A program made the position numbers and the translations under genes. From Acrasis kona (lineage: Eukaryota; Heterolobosea; Eutetramitea; Acrasida; Acrasidae), in NCBI GenBank assembly GCA_026419775.2, contig JAOPGA020001656.1:1-54387 (forward strand): 54,387 nucleotides of DNA. The letters run 5' to 3'. Positions 41,577 to 53,400 of the stretch are shown here, piece after piece (position 1 is the first letter of the stretch; every line of letters begins with the position of its first letter). Below the pieces are notes generated by a model. The model had not been told where the DNA came from, searched no databases, and saw only the letters and a list, made by a program, of their open reading frames with translations.

Positions 41577-41717
41577 TGAAGATAGTCAAAATCTTCTCTG
41601 GCTCTGTTGATGTCGTCTGCCATGTCAAAGTCTATCTCATAGGTCTTTATAATTTGGCTTGTAGTTTCTATTCGACGTCGACTTCGTCTGCAATTTATTA
41701 AGTATACAGATAAAGGG
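41577..41717 (-). other. Short minus-strand open segment resembling the start of the GIY-YIG-like protein
   Basis: 47 codons ending DDINRAREDFDYLHEQ then stop. The part RRSRRRIETTSQIIKTYEID resembles IRRRRINTDLMCFEYDYSDE at the beginning of the 39725 gene, and GACGTCGAAT is shared at DNA level. It may be an inverted relic of a related gene. Similarity is short and may be chance. Confidence 0.25.
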
Positions 41718-41732
41718 GATGCTTACAGTTAG

Positions 41733-41999
41733 CCTGCCTATGATGGAAAAACTTTTAGTAATGAGCAAGTTGAAGTTTCATCAAAGTATTTGCACTTTTC
41801 AAATTTGTTAGAAGAATGTGCTATTCTACTTATGATTTTAGTTTGGATGATAAGGGTAAATGCACCATATTGCTATCTGTTGGTACAAGAGCTGGATGAT
41901 GCTACTATTGGTTTATATGTTGGTGTTAGTGAATCTCCTCAACGTGTTTTCAGTCGTTATAATTTATCTGGATCTATTGTTGTTTCTGATGCTTCATAA
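41733..41999 (+). pseudogene. Truncated second GIY-YIG-like reading frame
   Basis: Open frame after an acceptor-like cagttag. It reads YDGKTFSNEQVEVSSKYLHF, then APYCYLLVQELDD and GLYVGVSESPQRVFSRYN, and stops soon after. 'YCYLL...LYVGVSxxPxRVxxR' is a good GIY-YIG N-terminal half, closer to consensus than the ORF inside the tRNA. The helix with the catalytic Glu is missing, so it is a fragment, or the first exon of something not resolved. It lies 226 bp after the tRNA-Gln 3' portion. Confidence 0.45.
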
Positions 42000-42104
42000 G
42001 GTATGAGAGGAGGGCTTTTTCGGATAATGGTCCGAAGTGTCTCATGCTCGGGCCATTGTGCAGATCTCATAAACTCGTTGTAATATATTAGGAGGGAATC
42101 TGGA

Positions 42105-42690
42105 ATGGGTTTAGATGAAGACGATTGGGATGGAAAATCACTCAAAGCCTATTATCGAAGGCATTGTCGCGTTAATAAAATAAGTCCAAACTCTGCCATA
42201 TTAAACATTGTATGTACGAATGCTACAGAATCCTTTATTGATTTACGAAAGTTACCAGACGAAAGTGAGGTAGAATACCAACCAAAAGTTTTTGATTTTA
42301 GGAACAACTACATAAGTGAAAAGGGAATGATTCCTCTTGTTCGAATTATTAGATACAGTCCAAATTTAGAGGTCATTATTCTGAAAAACAACGGGCTAAG
42401 AAATCAATCTGTTCAACTGCTTGGTAGAACACATAATTTATTTGAAAACATTATAATTGATTTTAGCAAACGTCCTCAAGAACAATGATACCGTAGAGCA
42501 CATTGACTTGAGCAATAATATGATATCTGACGGTGCTGGTGAGTACCTGGAGGAGTTACTTGCATACAACACAAACATCAGGGTTATAAATCTCTCTGCG
42601 ACAAGAATATCAGATAGAATTCAAAACAGAATCCAGAGAAAACTACTAAGACTTCAAAAACTAGATAGTACCCGGTCCTCTTCGTCATAA
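42105..42690 (+). CDS. Leucine-rich-repeat protein (ribonuclease-inhibitor type)
   Basis: Exons are 42105-42423 and 42467-42690 (43-nt intron); 180 aa. LRRs are FDFRNNYISEKGMIPLVRII, LEVIILKNNGLRNQSVQLLA (across the splice site) and VEHIDLSNNMISDGAGEYLE, then IRVINLSATRISDRI. The DLSNNxIxxxGxxxL pattern is the RI-like LRR class. Splicing restores a complete repeat. Intracellular, no TM; role unknown. Confidence 0.85.
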
Positions 42691-42756
42691 CTTAATGTTT
42701 TGTATTTAATTAAAATTTACCAAACGCTTGGGTTATTGAACTGTCCGGACTTTAAT

Positions 42757-43032
42757 TTATTCCCTCTTCTTCAACACCAACTTTGGTGAGTACAAAGATT
42801 TATCCAGTGGCCCGAGAGCATCTTGGGGTAAATTGAAAAATGTATGCAAAGTATTATATAAATGGTGTGATTCGGTCAATAACGCACTTTCTTTTTCTCC
42901 CTCGACACGAAGATATTTGTTCGTCTCAAATACCTCCCTTACATTGTGTTTGTATTTGGTTCTCGCTGTTGTTGGAACTTTGTCTCCTAGTTTCAAAAAT
43001 TTTCTGTATAAAACAAGAGATTTCTTTGTCAT
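42757..43032 (-). CDS. LYR-motif (LYRM) mitochondrial protein
   Basis: 91 aa starting MTKKSLVLYRKFLKLGD. The LYR tripeptide in SLVLYRKFLK, then TKYKHNVREVFETNKYL and a helix LTESHHLYNTLHTFF match the Complex1_LYR fold. The frame continues upstream without an ATG, so 43032 is chosen. LYRM proteins help assemble respiratory complexes or deliver Fe-S clusters through HSC20/ACP; which member this is cannot be told. Confidence 0.8.
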   Translation of the reverse strand: MTKKSLVLYRKFLKLGDKVPTTARTKYKHNVREVFETNKYLRVEGEKESALLTESHHLYNTLHTFFNLPQDALGPLDKSLYSPKLVLKKRE

Positions 43033-43160
43033 GGTATTTTTGTAACGATGTTCATTACAAAATACAGTGGTGTTGAGATTTGTTGCTTGATAGATATGTG
43101 AGGGCTTAACGAATTTATTAGAGGAAGAGCATGACGGAGTCACAAAATAAAATTCAACAT

Positions 43161-44472
43161 TTATTTATTAAACATGTGTGCTCTTAAAAAGTCAATTAAT
43201 ATTGTTTGAATGTCATGAATAGAGTCCCAGTCAAGAGCTTCGTAATTGTCGTTTGGTGTGTGCCATACTTTCGGGAAAGGATCTAAATGGAGTTAACATA
43301 AAAAGACAAGCAGCATGCTTACATGAAATCAAATGAAGTACCGGAACACCTCTCACAGAGAAATGCATGTGGTCGTCACTAATTTGTCCGTTGTCGGTAA
43401 CTCCATTGAAATAACGTTTTGTTGTCTTTCTGATTTTTGTCAATGTTTAAGTGGAGTGAGTGCTTACAGAGAGTTTTGAGACTTTAGTTTCATTTCAATA
43501 TTTTCGAGTTGTTCGTAACGTTTGTAACCTTCCGAATTTGTGATCGTGCGGTGAATGTCAAAGTTCGGAAATTGTACATCCTTCGTACCTATTAGGTCCA
43601 ACAAGACAAATAAATCAATGGAGGACAACTTATTTTGTTTTTCCCACAGCGACGCCAGGTGTCTCGAGCCATCTATTTAAAATTAAATTTTTTGTAAAAA
43701 TCAAATTACATGTATTGTCGTTGCCCACCCACTCCTTAACAGCTTCCTCTCCGTCAAAGAATATGAACTTTAAATCATAATTCGGAATGTTGTTATAAGA
43801 GTCCAACATACTCTCAAATGCGGCAGCCATCTGAAGCATCATTGCGCAGGGCACAGCAGAATCTGTTGCACCTTGGAACGCGTTTGGTGTTTTTTGATAT
43901 TTGCTATCATAATGTGCTGCAATAACGAGTGTCTTTTTGTTTCTTGAATTGGAACGCTTCGATTCACCATTGTATGATGCGATAACATTCGTAAAATTTA
44001 ACCTACCCAGAATAGGGGCAGTCTCAAAGAAGGTATCATATTCAAGATTCCAATTTTCGCTTTGTGAGAATATCCTTGCTATCATTTTTTGTGTTGCTAT
44101 CCCACCAGGGTAGCCAGGGTAACGTGGGGTATAAGAAACAATTTCTTTTGTGTATTGTTGAAGGGTTGGTATTATTGAACTAGAGTTGTATGACATTCTT
44201 GATAACTTTTCTTTTGCCCTTACGGTCAGGCCAAATAGTATCACTGAGAGCACGAACAGTAACACTATCAAGAGCACAACTATCGCTATTAAGAACATTC
44301 TCGTTTTGGGAAACGGCTCCTGCTGCTTAGTGTCCAAAAATCGAGTTTCTGATTTATCTGTATTTGTGCTGAGCTCTTTTTCGTCATAGTCAGCATCTTC
44401 AACATCGTTGTTCATCTTTTTAGCGTTAGTTTTATTGCCATTCGATCGAACCTTTTGGGCCCTCTTTTTCAT
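43161..44472 (-). CDS. QPCT: Glutaminyl-peptide cyclotransferase, membrane-anchored (M28 family)
   Basis: Exons are 44472-43710, 43672-43468, 43429-43323 and 43282-43161, with introns of 37, 38 and 40 nt; 398 aa. A basic cytoplasmic N-terminus and a signal anchor (FLIAIVVLLIVLLFVLSVIL) indicate a type II Golgi or secretory form, like QPCTL. The zinc enzyme motifs are complete after splicing: AAHYDSKY, GATDSAVP, FDGEEAV, YGSRHLA, ISDDHMHFSVRGVPVLHLI and FPKVWHTPNDN. The enzyme turns N-terminal Gln into pyroglutamate on secreted peptides. Every splice join falls in an otherwise conserved block. Confidence 0.93.
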
Positions 44473-44912
44473 GAAACTGGTCGATTGACAAAAGTCGGTC
44501 AATTACAATTTCGTAATGTGATGAAGAATTACTCAGTAACTTGATAAACAATAATATTACTAAAATCTAGAAATCTAGTGTATCTTGGATAACAAAAGAG
44601 CGGTTTGTAAAGATATGTTTTGTTTTTATTTCCTAGTATATAAAAGACTTATTGAACCTCTATTTATACTAGTCAGTTCGTTCCGGAAACTCATTCTGCT
44701 TCCGACCGTACTACAGTAGATTATTTGTTATTATTTACAACATTTTGTCATATAACCTTGTACAAACCTACGGTAAGAGTAAGCATCTGCATAGTGTCAG
44801 ATCTAAATGATGCATCAAAGTCAGTTTCTTCCGTCTTGATTAGGAGCATTTTTTTTTTCAAATGGAGAATTTTTAAGCGAATTTCGAAGAACACCAAAGA
44901 CATCAGCGAACA
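44473..44912. other. Divergent intergenic region
   Basis: 440 bp between the QPCT and homeodomain start codons. A TATATAAA-like string near 44636-44643 could serve either gene. No coding frame supported. Confidence 0.45.
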
Positions 44913-45437
44913 ATGTATCGCGCTCATCCAGTAAGAGGGATTGTGGCAGAGGATACCATCCTTCCACCCATACAAACGAATAGAGACTTTAACGAATCGG
45001 CTAGACTCCCTTCCTGCTTAGAGACTGTTATAAATATTAGCTGCTGCTCGTGCCCTCTAAATAGTAGTGCTCCAGACAGGCTAGGTGATTACTATGAGCC
45101 TTTAGTAACTAAGCCTAGTTCCTTCTCAAGGTAAGCATTTCAATATTTTATACCTGCCATCTCACTCATCAATAGTCCTGTAAAAGAAAGCAAGAATCCA
45201 AATGTTAGCACTGTAAGAAGGGTCAACAAAAGTCCAAGAGCTCTACCCAAGGACGCTACAGATATATTAAAAGAATGGTTCAAGAATAACATACAAAATC
45301 CATACCCAACGTCAAAGCAAAAGATGGAGCTACTAGCCTCAACAGGTCTCACAAAGAAGCAGTTGCTGAGCTGGCTAACAAACCACAGACAGAGGGCAGA
45401 CTTTCACGACCAAAAACAATGGCGAGGAGACCATTAA
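44913..45437 (+). CDS. TALE-class homeodomain protein
   Basis: Exons are 44913-45130 and 45176-45437 (45-nt intron); 159 aa. The C-terminal half is a homeodomain with the TALE three-residue loop: ILKEWFKNNIQNPYPTSKQK, then LASTGLTKKQLLSWLTNHRQ. Trp48, Asn51 and Arg53 of helix 3 are kept; residue 49 is Leu instead of Phe and residue 50 is Thr. The N-terminal 90 residues have a Cys-rich patch (CSCPLNSS) and no known TALE partner domain. Likely a DNA-binding transcription factor. The protein stops about 12 residues after the homeodomain. Confidence 0.88.
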
Positions 45438-45539
45438 CTATCTTTATAAAATTCGTATCATCAATATAGACTAAGATTAATCACAATGATAATATTGCCA
45501 ACAATTAACTTTTGAAAAGTAGTAAATTTTATTGAAATT

Positions 45540-46553
45540 CTATCCAACAACTTTTACATTTACTATAGCGGAAGCAACATTTGCATCTGCTGCACCATAC
45601 CAAACACGGAATTCATCTTTCCTTCCCGTTGGCACAAGGGAAGTTGCAAAAATAGTTCTCTTCCTCTGCACAGGATAAATTCCAGATCCAATTTCATAAT
45701 CGGTTATTGGACCGAAAAAGTGATCTTGTGATTTTTGTTTCAGAACGTTTGGGTTTTGTGCATCAAGTATAATGTACCCACAAGTGTAATTTCCATTTGC
45801 AACCCAACCTGGAGTGCCAGCACAATAAATGTGGAAGTAGTCACCAGTGGAGAGTTGTACAATAGGTGTACTGGCCTCTATCACAACCTCGGGAGCGTAT
45901 TTATCGTCCTTACTGTTTGCTTTGAATAATGTGTCGTTGATGGTTGTGAATGTTTTCATGTCCACTGTGGTTGCCAAGCCTACTGCCTTGAGAGGTGGAG
46001 CCTCACCATATAAGCAGTAGTGTGGTGGTTTGTCGCGAATTAGCATACAACCATTTCTGTGCCATGGGAATAATGCTACACTCTCCCATGAATTCATAAT
46101 TAGTGGGGTGCGACTTCTTCTTAGATAGGTAGTTTTTAGCCCCGAACCTCTGGCGTAATAGAAAAGGTACCACCAGCCTTCCAAATGTATGATTCTGGGG
46201 TCTTGTGCTTCATCCTCAAATGGCAGTTGCACTCTTGTAGAAATATCGTCGCATGTGCCGTTATTGTAGCACGTCGCAATCAACATGTGATCTCTCTGTC
46301 CTCCGAATTCATTAGGGCATTTCGCAGCCCTAACAATTACGTATGCTTTATCTTTTCTTCCTTCGGGATACAGGTCTGGAATCCAACCAGGATTGAATGT
46401 GTATTCACAAGGTGAGTATCCGGCACCTTTTGGGTTTTTTATGGAAAGTGCTGGTTGTTTAGATCTTTGTGTGACTGTGGCTTCGTACTGCACAGCGAGC
46501 ACTTCAAATAAGATCAGTGCTGAGAATACAATTAACAATATATCTGTTCTCAT
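45540..46553 (-). CDS. Secreted GH130/GH43-like five-blade propeller protein
   Basis: 337 aa. Signal peptide MRTDILLIVFSALILFEVLA. Propeller motifs: FNPGWIPDLYPEGRKDKAYV, DEAQDPRIIHLEGWWYLFYY, APEVVIEASTPIVQ and FRVWYGAADANVASAIVNVK. 'DPR' and 'WYGAAD' are hallmarks of GH130 beta-mannoside phosphorylases/hydrolases and related GH43/32/68 folds. A secreted glycan-active enzyme is inferred. Intronless, in a genome where many genes have introns; acquisition from bacteria is possible but not shown. Confidence 0.75.
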   Translation of the reverse strand: MRTDILLIVFSALILFEVLAVQYEATVTQRSKQPALSIKNPKGAGYSPCEYTFNPGWIPDLYPEGRKDKAYVIVRAAKCPNEFGGQRDHMLIATCYNNGTCDDISTRVQLPFEDEAQDPRIIHLEGWWYLFYYARGSGLKTTYLRRSRTPLIMNSWESVALFPWHRNGCMLIRDKPPHYCLYGEAPPLKAVGLATTVDMKTFTTINDTLFKANSKDDKYAPEVVIEASTPIVQLSTGDYFHIYCAGTPGWVANGNYTCGYIILDAQNPNVLKQKSQDHFFGPITDYEIGSGIYPVQRKRTIFATSLVPTGRKDEFRVWYGAADANVASAIVNVKVVG

Positions 46554-47443
46554 GATTTGTGTTATAACAATAATATTTTCATAATCTATGGACCATCAAC
46601 CAATCAATCTTAAATGACGTCTTATTTATAGATAAACAATACGTGGACATCAATGGCTAAACAATGCTGTTGCTCGCCTCTTCGCAACTCAAACGAATTG
46701 ATATTTTTAATTGAAAACAGTGATGTGCGCGTTGATCCTAATGCATGTAATTATAACAAGAGGAGAAAGTTGTGAAATTCTATTTATTACATTTATTTTC
46801 GAAATTTCGTGCATACAGTCGGCGTAATAGTGTTGTATAATTAAGTCGCCATTCTGGTGTTGGCAAGGTAGTTGGAAAATTAATGTGCCGAACATGCCAT
46901 GGGTGGGTAGTGAACGTATGGGGGAGACTGGAGAATATGCTTGAGGTAACGGGAAGTTGCGGCTTAGGTATAGAGGGTAGAGTATTATTTCAAGTGTATT
47001 ATAGGTGTTGTATGTATCCTAGAATAAAACGCCGTTTTAGAATAACTCCTGATTGTAAAACAGCTTATATGTGCACAATTTCGTCAGAATTACCCGTCCA
47101 ATGTGTGCTGATAGTGAATATAAGAAACCCTCAAAATACTGACTTTTTACCAACACCCACCTCCTAATGCTGATTTTTTTAAAAATTTTACCCACCCACG
47201 CATTGGCTGATTCCTGCACTTTCCCGAATGGGCGATAATAAAATCGGAGAAATCTAATAAGACTTACAGTATGTCCTCTAACTGGTCCGTTGCTTTTTAC
47301 AACACGGAAAACAGCGAAACTATCGTAACACAATACAATTTTGAACCGTTATTGGTTGCCTTCTTTAGATGTAAAATCCTTTAGGGCTGTTGCCCCTCGG
47401 AATTTACGAGATTAATTTAATATTCTACGCTAAACACACTTAC
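46554..47443. other. Long intergenic region
   Basis: About 890 bp between divergent genes. Several 60-98 codon frames exist on both strands, but none has a recognisable domain. One minus-strand stretch (47267-47330, YDSFAVFRVVKSNGPVRGHT followed by a gtaagt donor) could be an orphan exon. A TATTTATA string near 46623 sits about 70 bp upstream of the GH130-like ATG. Confidence 0.4.
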
Positions 47444-50400
47444 ATGATGATTCGTTACGTCATCCTAGCTTGTTTGATTGCGCTAGTAACGTCTTGGTCA
47501 TGCAATAATGTCGACTACACCTCAACTTTAGTCTGTAACGGGTACGAATGTCCTTCCATGCTCATATCTGATTATTATAGTAATGGAATTTGTCGTAAAG
47601 ATGGAACATGTAATTGCATGTCCTCCTACGGTGGAGAGTACTGCCAGTTTTCAAATTTTAGGTCTCAAACATATAACGGAGTTACAAAAGAATACTTTGC
47701 CTATAATATATCTAATTCTTTCACCTTTATTGACAATTGGTGTCAGAAATACTTCCGTGGTCGCATAACAAACATTGGAAGTGCAGCCGAAGATACATAT
47801 CTAAATAACTACATGGTGTCAGTGGTATCTGGCTATAGCAGTTATAACCAGGGTTTTTTTATTGGTATAAACGATATGGCAGTAGAGGGAAGATTTGTCT
47901 GGGCGGATGGTTATCCCTTAGGTTACTCCAACTACAATCCTGGCGAACCTAATCATTCATACGATAACAATATAGGGTAAAAAAATTCCATCACAAACAG
48001 CAACTCACTTTGATAGAACAACAGAACGTTGTACGGTATCCTTCGGAGGAAATTGGAATGACGTGCACTGTGTTAGATGGTTCCCTGGTATGTGTTCAAG
48101 AATTGTAAGCAGTTCAACATGCGTCACAAACACAAAGTGTTGTAAGTTCAATTCACATTACAAAAAAATTCAAGTTTTAGATGACACTTGTTCAAACGAT
48201 CAATTCGTTTGTTATGGAAACGGCGTATGTACCGGAAATAATACTTGTGTATGCGCGAATGGTTTTTCGGGAGATTTTTGTAACATCATGACCAACACAG
48301 TGAACGGAGTGACATACGACTACAGAACATCTTATGGTATATTGGATTATAACCAAGCAGAAACAAATTGTATTCAATATTTTGGAGGTCACATGGTCAG
48401 CTACATTAACTATGATGAATTCTACCACTCTTTGAGTTACTTGATGAGTTGGGGACGTGCCACCACCGACATTCAAGGTAAAAACATAAAAGCTACTTTC
48501 AAAATAATTCTTTATATAGTTTGGTTGGGTATATTTAACATTCAATCAATATCAACATGGTCCAATGCTGACTTTTCAACAAGTGCATACCTTAGGTGGA
48601 ACCCCAACGAGCCTGTAAGTCATTTGGTTTGTTAATTTTAAGTTATCACATTTGAAATAGAATAATGTTGGAAATGCAGAGAGAGTTGGTAAACTATTTG
48701 TGAGTAATGTCTGGCAAGCAAATACTGTATCTACTGGAGTTGGTAATGGTTTATTTGGATATTTTAATGACGTTCCGACCGACCATCAACTCTGCTTCCT
48801 ATGTAGGAAGTTATCTACTCCTCTTTTGAGCTGTAACGGAGTGTTGGCGAGTTCTTCATCGGTATGTAATGGTCAAGGCTCTTGTGCAGCTCAAAATAAA
48901 TGTGTGTGTAGCGGTAGTTACACTGGATTGAATTGCCAAACATTAATGACCAAACCTGTCCCTTCTGGTACTCTTGGTTCTTGTCGAGCCTTAATTAAAG
49001 CTAACAACCAACTCTTATCTGGTTATTATTTCATTAATGGAGTTTACGATAATAATTATTCTGGAAGTACTAGTTTAGTATACTGCGACATGAGTCAAGA
49101 TTTCGGAGGCTGGACACAAGTAGCGAGTATTGATAAAGTTGTAGTGGGCGCCAAAACACAAAGTATGGTAACTGGAATAAATGATTTGGGTCTCGACTAT
49201 GATACCATTATGGTGCGAGACAGAGGTGGTTCTTATTCGGCCATTGGATGGAGTTATCGTAGTAATGGATTCAACACGACTCTGCTTGGTTTTGCTTTCC
49301 AAAATGATAACAGTAAATTCTACTTCCAAGCAGGTGGTCCAACACCTGGTTGCACCCACACTCTTAATTACTTACCTTCCAGTCAATTCACTCTACCTTA
49401 TGGTAACTATTCTCTCGTCCAAATGACGAAGCCATCAGGTCTGGCTAGATTGACGGGTATCGTCCCTGCTATTGATGGTTCCAACTTGGCCACCAGTAGC
49501 GGGTACTGCGACGGTGGTTATCTCAATAATGGATATGCACTCCGTATTGATGTCTATGTAAGAAAAAAATACACTTGCTATGGAATAAGTGAATATGTAT
49601 TTGGAAGTGTCTGTAGTGGAAGAGGACAATGCACGGCTGATAACAATTGTGTTTGTGATACTGGAAGTTCAGGTGCACAATGTCAAATTTATTCATGTTC
49701 TGGTATTGATTACAATAATCCTAGTGTTTGCTCTAATGGCAACGGTACTTGTACTTCGCTTAATGTATGTACCTGCAGAACAGGATATAATGGTACTAAC
49801 TGCGAAAACTATTATTGTAATGGAGTCATAAGCTCTAATTCTGCTGGTTGCTCAAGAAACGGAACATGTGTTGCACCAAGCACATGTAATTGTAATGCTG
49901 GCTACTATGGTAGTTCATGTCAATCATGGAATTGTAATGCTATTATTAATACCAATAGCGCAGGTTGCTCTAACAACGGAACATGCATATCTCCGAATAC
50001 TTGTAATTGCAACGCTGGTTATTATGGACCTTCTTGTCAATCATGGAACTGCAACTCAGTCATCAGTACTAATAACGCTGGATGTTCTAACAACGGAACG
50101 TGTGTTGCACCTAATACTTGTAACTGTAATACTGGTTATTTTGGTTCATCATGCCAGTCGTGGAATTGTAATGGAACTATAAACACCAATAGTGCAGGCT
50201 GTTCTAATAATGGAACATGCGTTGCACCTGGTACATGTAACTGTAACGCTGGTTACTACGGTAGTTCATGTCAATCATGGAACTGCAACAGTGTCATCAA
50301 CACAAATAATACAGGTTGCTCAAACTATGGGACATGTGTGGCGCCTAATACATGTAACTGCAATGCTGGGTATTACGGTTCTTCTTGTCAGTCATGGAAT

Positions 50401-53400
50401 TGCAACGGCGTTATCAACACTAATAGCCGTGGATGCTCCAACAACGGTACCTGTATTGCACCATTCTTTTGTAGTTGTAACGCAGGATACTATGGCGATT
50501 CTTGCCAAGCTTGGAGTTGTAATTCAGTAGAAAATATAGATCCATCAGTTTGCTCTAAAAATGGCACGTGCATTGCTCCCAATACATGCAGCTGTAACGC
50601 TGGTTATTATGGTACTAATTGTCAATCATGGAATTGTAATGGAATTATCAACACAAACAATGCAGGCTGTTCTAACAATGGAACATGCACTGCACCTGGT
50701 ACATGTAGCTGTAATACCGGTTATTATGGCAGTTCGTGTCAGTCGTGGAACTGTAATACATTGATCAACACAAATAACGCAGGTTGCTCCAACAACGGCA
50801 CTTGCGTCGCACCTAATACTTGTAACTGTAATGTCGGCTACTATGGTAGTTCATGTCAGTCATGGAACTGTAGTGGAATTGTGAACACTAATAACGCAGG
50901 TTGTTCTAACAACGGAACGTGTGTTGCACCGAATACTTGCAACTGTAACCCTGGTTACTATGGTTCCAAATGTCAATCGTACGATTGTAATGGAATCCTA
51001 AGCACCAATAACACGGGATGTTCGAACAACGGTACATGCATTGCGCCCAACTCATGTAACTGCAACAATGGTTACTACGGATCAAGTTGCCAATCATGGA
51101 AGTGCAATAATATTGTAAACACTGATTCCTCAGGATGTTCAAATCACGGAACATGTATTTCTCCAAACACGTGTAATTGTAATGCTGGTTATTATGGTGC
51201 TAATTGTCAATCTTGGAGTTGTAACGGTGTAATAAACACTAACAATGCTGGTTGCTCAAATAATGGTACCTGCACGGCACCTGATACATGTAGTTGTAAT
51301 GCTAACTACTTTGGCTCCAGTTGTGAGTCATGGACATGTAATGGCATTTCGAAATCTAATGTTTCTCAGGTGTGCAGTGGTAATGGCACTTGTATATCTC
51401 CTAATACTTGTTTGTGTTCTAATGGGTACATTTCTAATCAATGTAGCCAATGGAATTGTTTCGGTAACCAGTGTAACAGTAACGGAACGTGCGTTGCTCC
51501 CAATACTTGTAATTGTAATCCTGGATTCTACGGAATTCAATGCGAAGCTTATAATTGTTTTGAATACATGTTTAATCACTCGTCTGTTTGTTCGAAGAAT
51601 GGTACTTGTTCATCTCCCGATACTTGTGTTTGTAAAAAGGGATTCTATGGTCCCAGATGTGAGAAATTCGATTGTTATGGATTGTTGTCCACATCGAACA
51701 GAGTTTGCTCATCTAATGGTACTTGTCAATCACCTGATAGATGTTCTTGTAACAACGGATACTCTGGTTTACAATGCGAATCATTCTCTTGTTTTGGATT
51801 AGTTTATAATAATAGCAATGCTTGTTCTTCTAATGGTTCTTGCGTTGCTCCTGACACATGTAGATGTAACACAGGTTATTATGGTAGCTCTTGTCAATCA
51901 TGGAATTGTAATTCAGTACCAAATACAAACAGCGCTGGTTGTTCCAACAATGGTACTTGTATTGCACCAAATACTTGCAATTGCAATGCTAATTATTATG
52001 GCTCTTCGTGCCAGTCATGGAACTGCAATGGAATCATCAATACTAATAACGCTGGATGCTCAAATAATGGAACATGTATCGCTCCAAATACATGCAACTG
52101 TAATGCCGGTTATTATGGTAGCTTATGTCAATCATGGACCTGTAATGGATTGATAAACACAAACAATGCAGGCTGCTCTAACAATGGAACATGCGTTGCT
52201 CCAAATACTTGTGACTGTAACGTAGGTTATAGTGGACCGTCATGCAATCATTATTCTTGTTATAGTACACCGTTTAGTTCATCTGGTGTATGCTCTGGTA
52301 ATGGACTATGTATTTCTCCAAATAATTGTACTTGTCGCTCTGGTTTTTACGGACCTCAATGTGAATTTGTTGTAACGTCTACCCCAACGCCTACTCCAAC
52401 ACCTACACCAACGCCCACACCTACATCCACACCTACCCCAACACCTACAACGACTCCTACTCCTACGCCTACATTACCACCTACTCCAACACTAACCCCT
52501 ACTGCAAGTCCTACTTTGACTCCTACTTTGACGCCTACATATACTCCCTCAACTACTCCAACTCAAACGCATACTTCGACACCTTCTCCCACTCCTACTT
52601 CTACGCCAACCTCAACACCTACACTTACATCTACTCCCACATCAACACTTACGTTGACACCTACACCTACCTTTACATCTACTCCAACTCTACAACCTAC
52701 GTTGACAGCTACTCCATCTCCCAGCCCAACGCCTACTCAAGCCCCAACGCTAACTCCTACTTCTGCTCCAATCCAATACAACACTGCCTTCTCTAATAAT
52801 GGCATCACTGTCATATATTACTACAACACGACTTCAAACTCATCCACCATATTATCTACATCTTTTGTAAATGGTACACTAACAACAATCATTCTCAAGT
52901 CTGGTGTACAAGGTATAGTCAATCAAATCGCTCCCACTACGAACACAAATTCAACAGATGTAATAATCTCCACTTACAATGACGGGGTAACTACTATATC
53001 TCAATTAAATTTAGTAGCAAACAGTAGCGTTACAACGATTGCATCTGTTACCGGTACACCCAATAGTTTAGTCACTGTTTATGACTCTACTACAAAATCC
53101 ACCTCGGTACTCTTGTCAACATCAAATGCTGATGGGACTACTGTTTTGAGTTCAGTATCAGTTCCAAGTATATCTAGCTATTCATCGTCGACGCCTACAG
53201 CAAATGTAACTGTTGTGTCAGTTGCTCCTTCAGGAAGTAATATTTTGGTGTTTACTGTGTTCAACAACGTCACTGGCACAATCACTGCTTATATACTAGC
53301 AGCTAATAGTTCGAGCAGTACCGCCACTATTAGTAGTTTTGATACTAGCACTAAAACAACTAGCACGTCTGCTACAATTAATGTTACACCAGGGTACACC

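Noticed and set aside
41386-41628. An 80-aa minus-strand frame containing EPGIEPGATDSKSA
   Set aside because: This is the well-known false peptide obtained by translating the antisense of a tRNA T-arm and anticodon arm; it overlaps the tRNA-Gln 3' portion.
41957-42145. A 62-aa minus-strand frame with a smooth, protein-like sequence
   Set aside because: It runs antisense to the start of the LRR gene and the end of the GIY-YIG-like fragment, has no continuation and no recognised motif.
46883-47333. Overlapping 94- and 98-codon frames on opposite strands
   Set aside because: Neither shows a domain, signal peptide or clean ATG context. Treated as intergenic with one possible orphan exon.
52378-52770. 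CRISPR-like or satellite array
   Set aside because: The short repeat is a codon-level Pro/Thr repeat in frame with the EGF protein and has no spacers.
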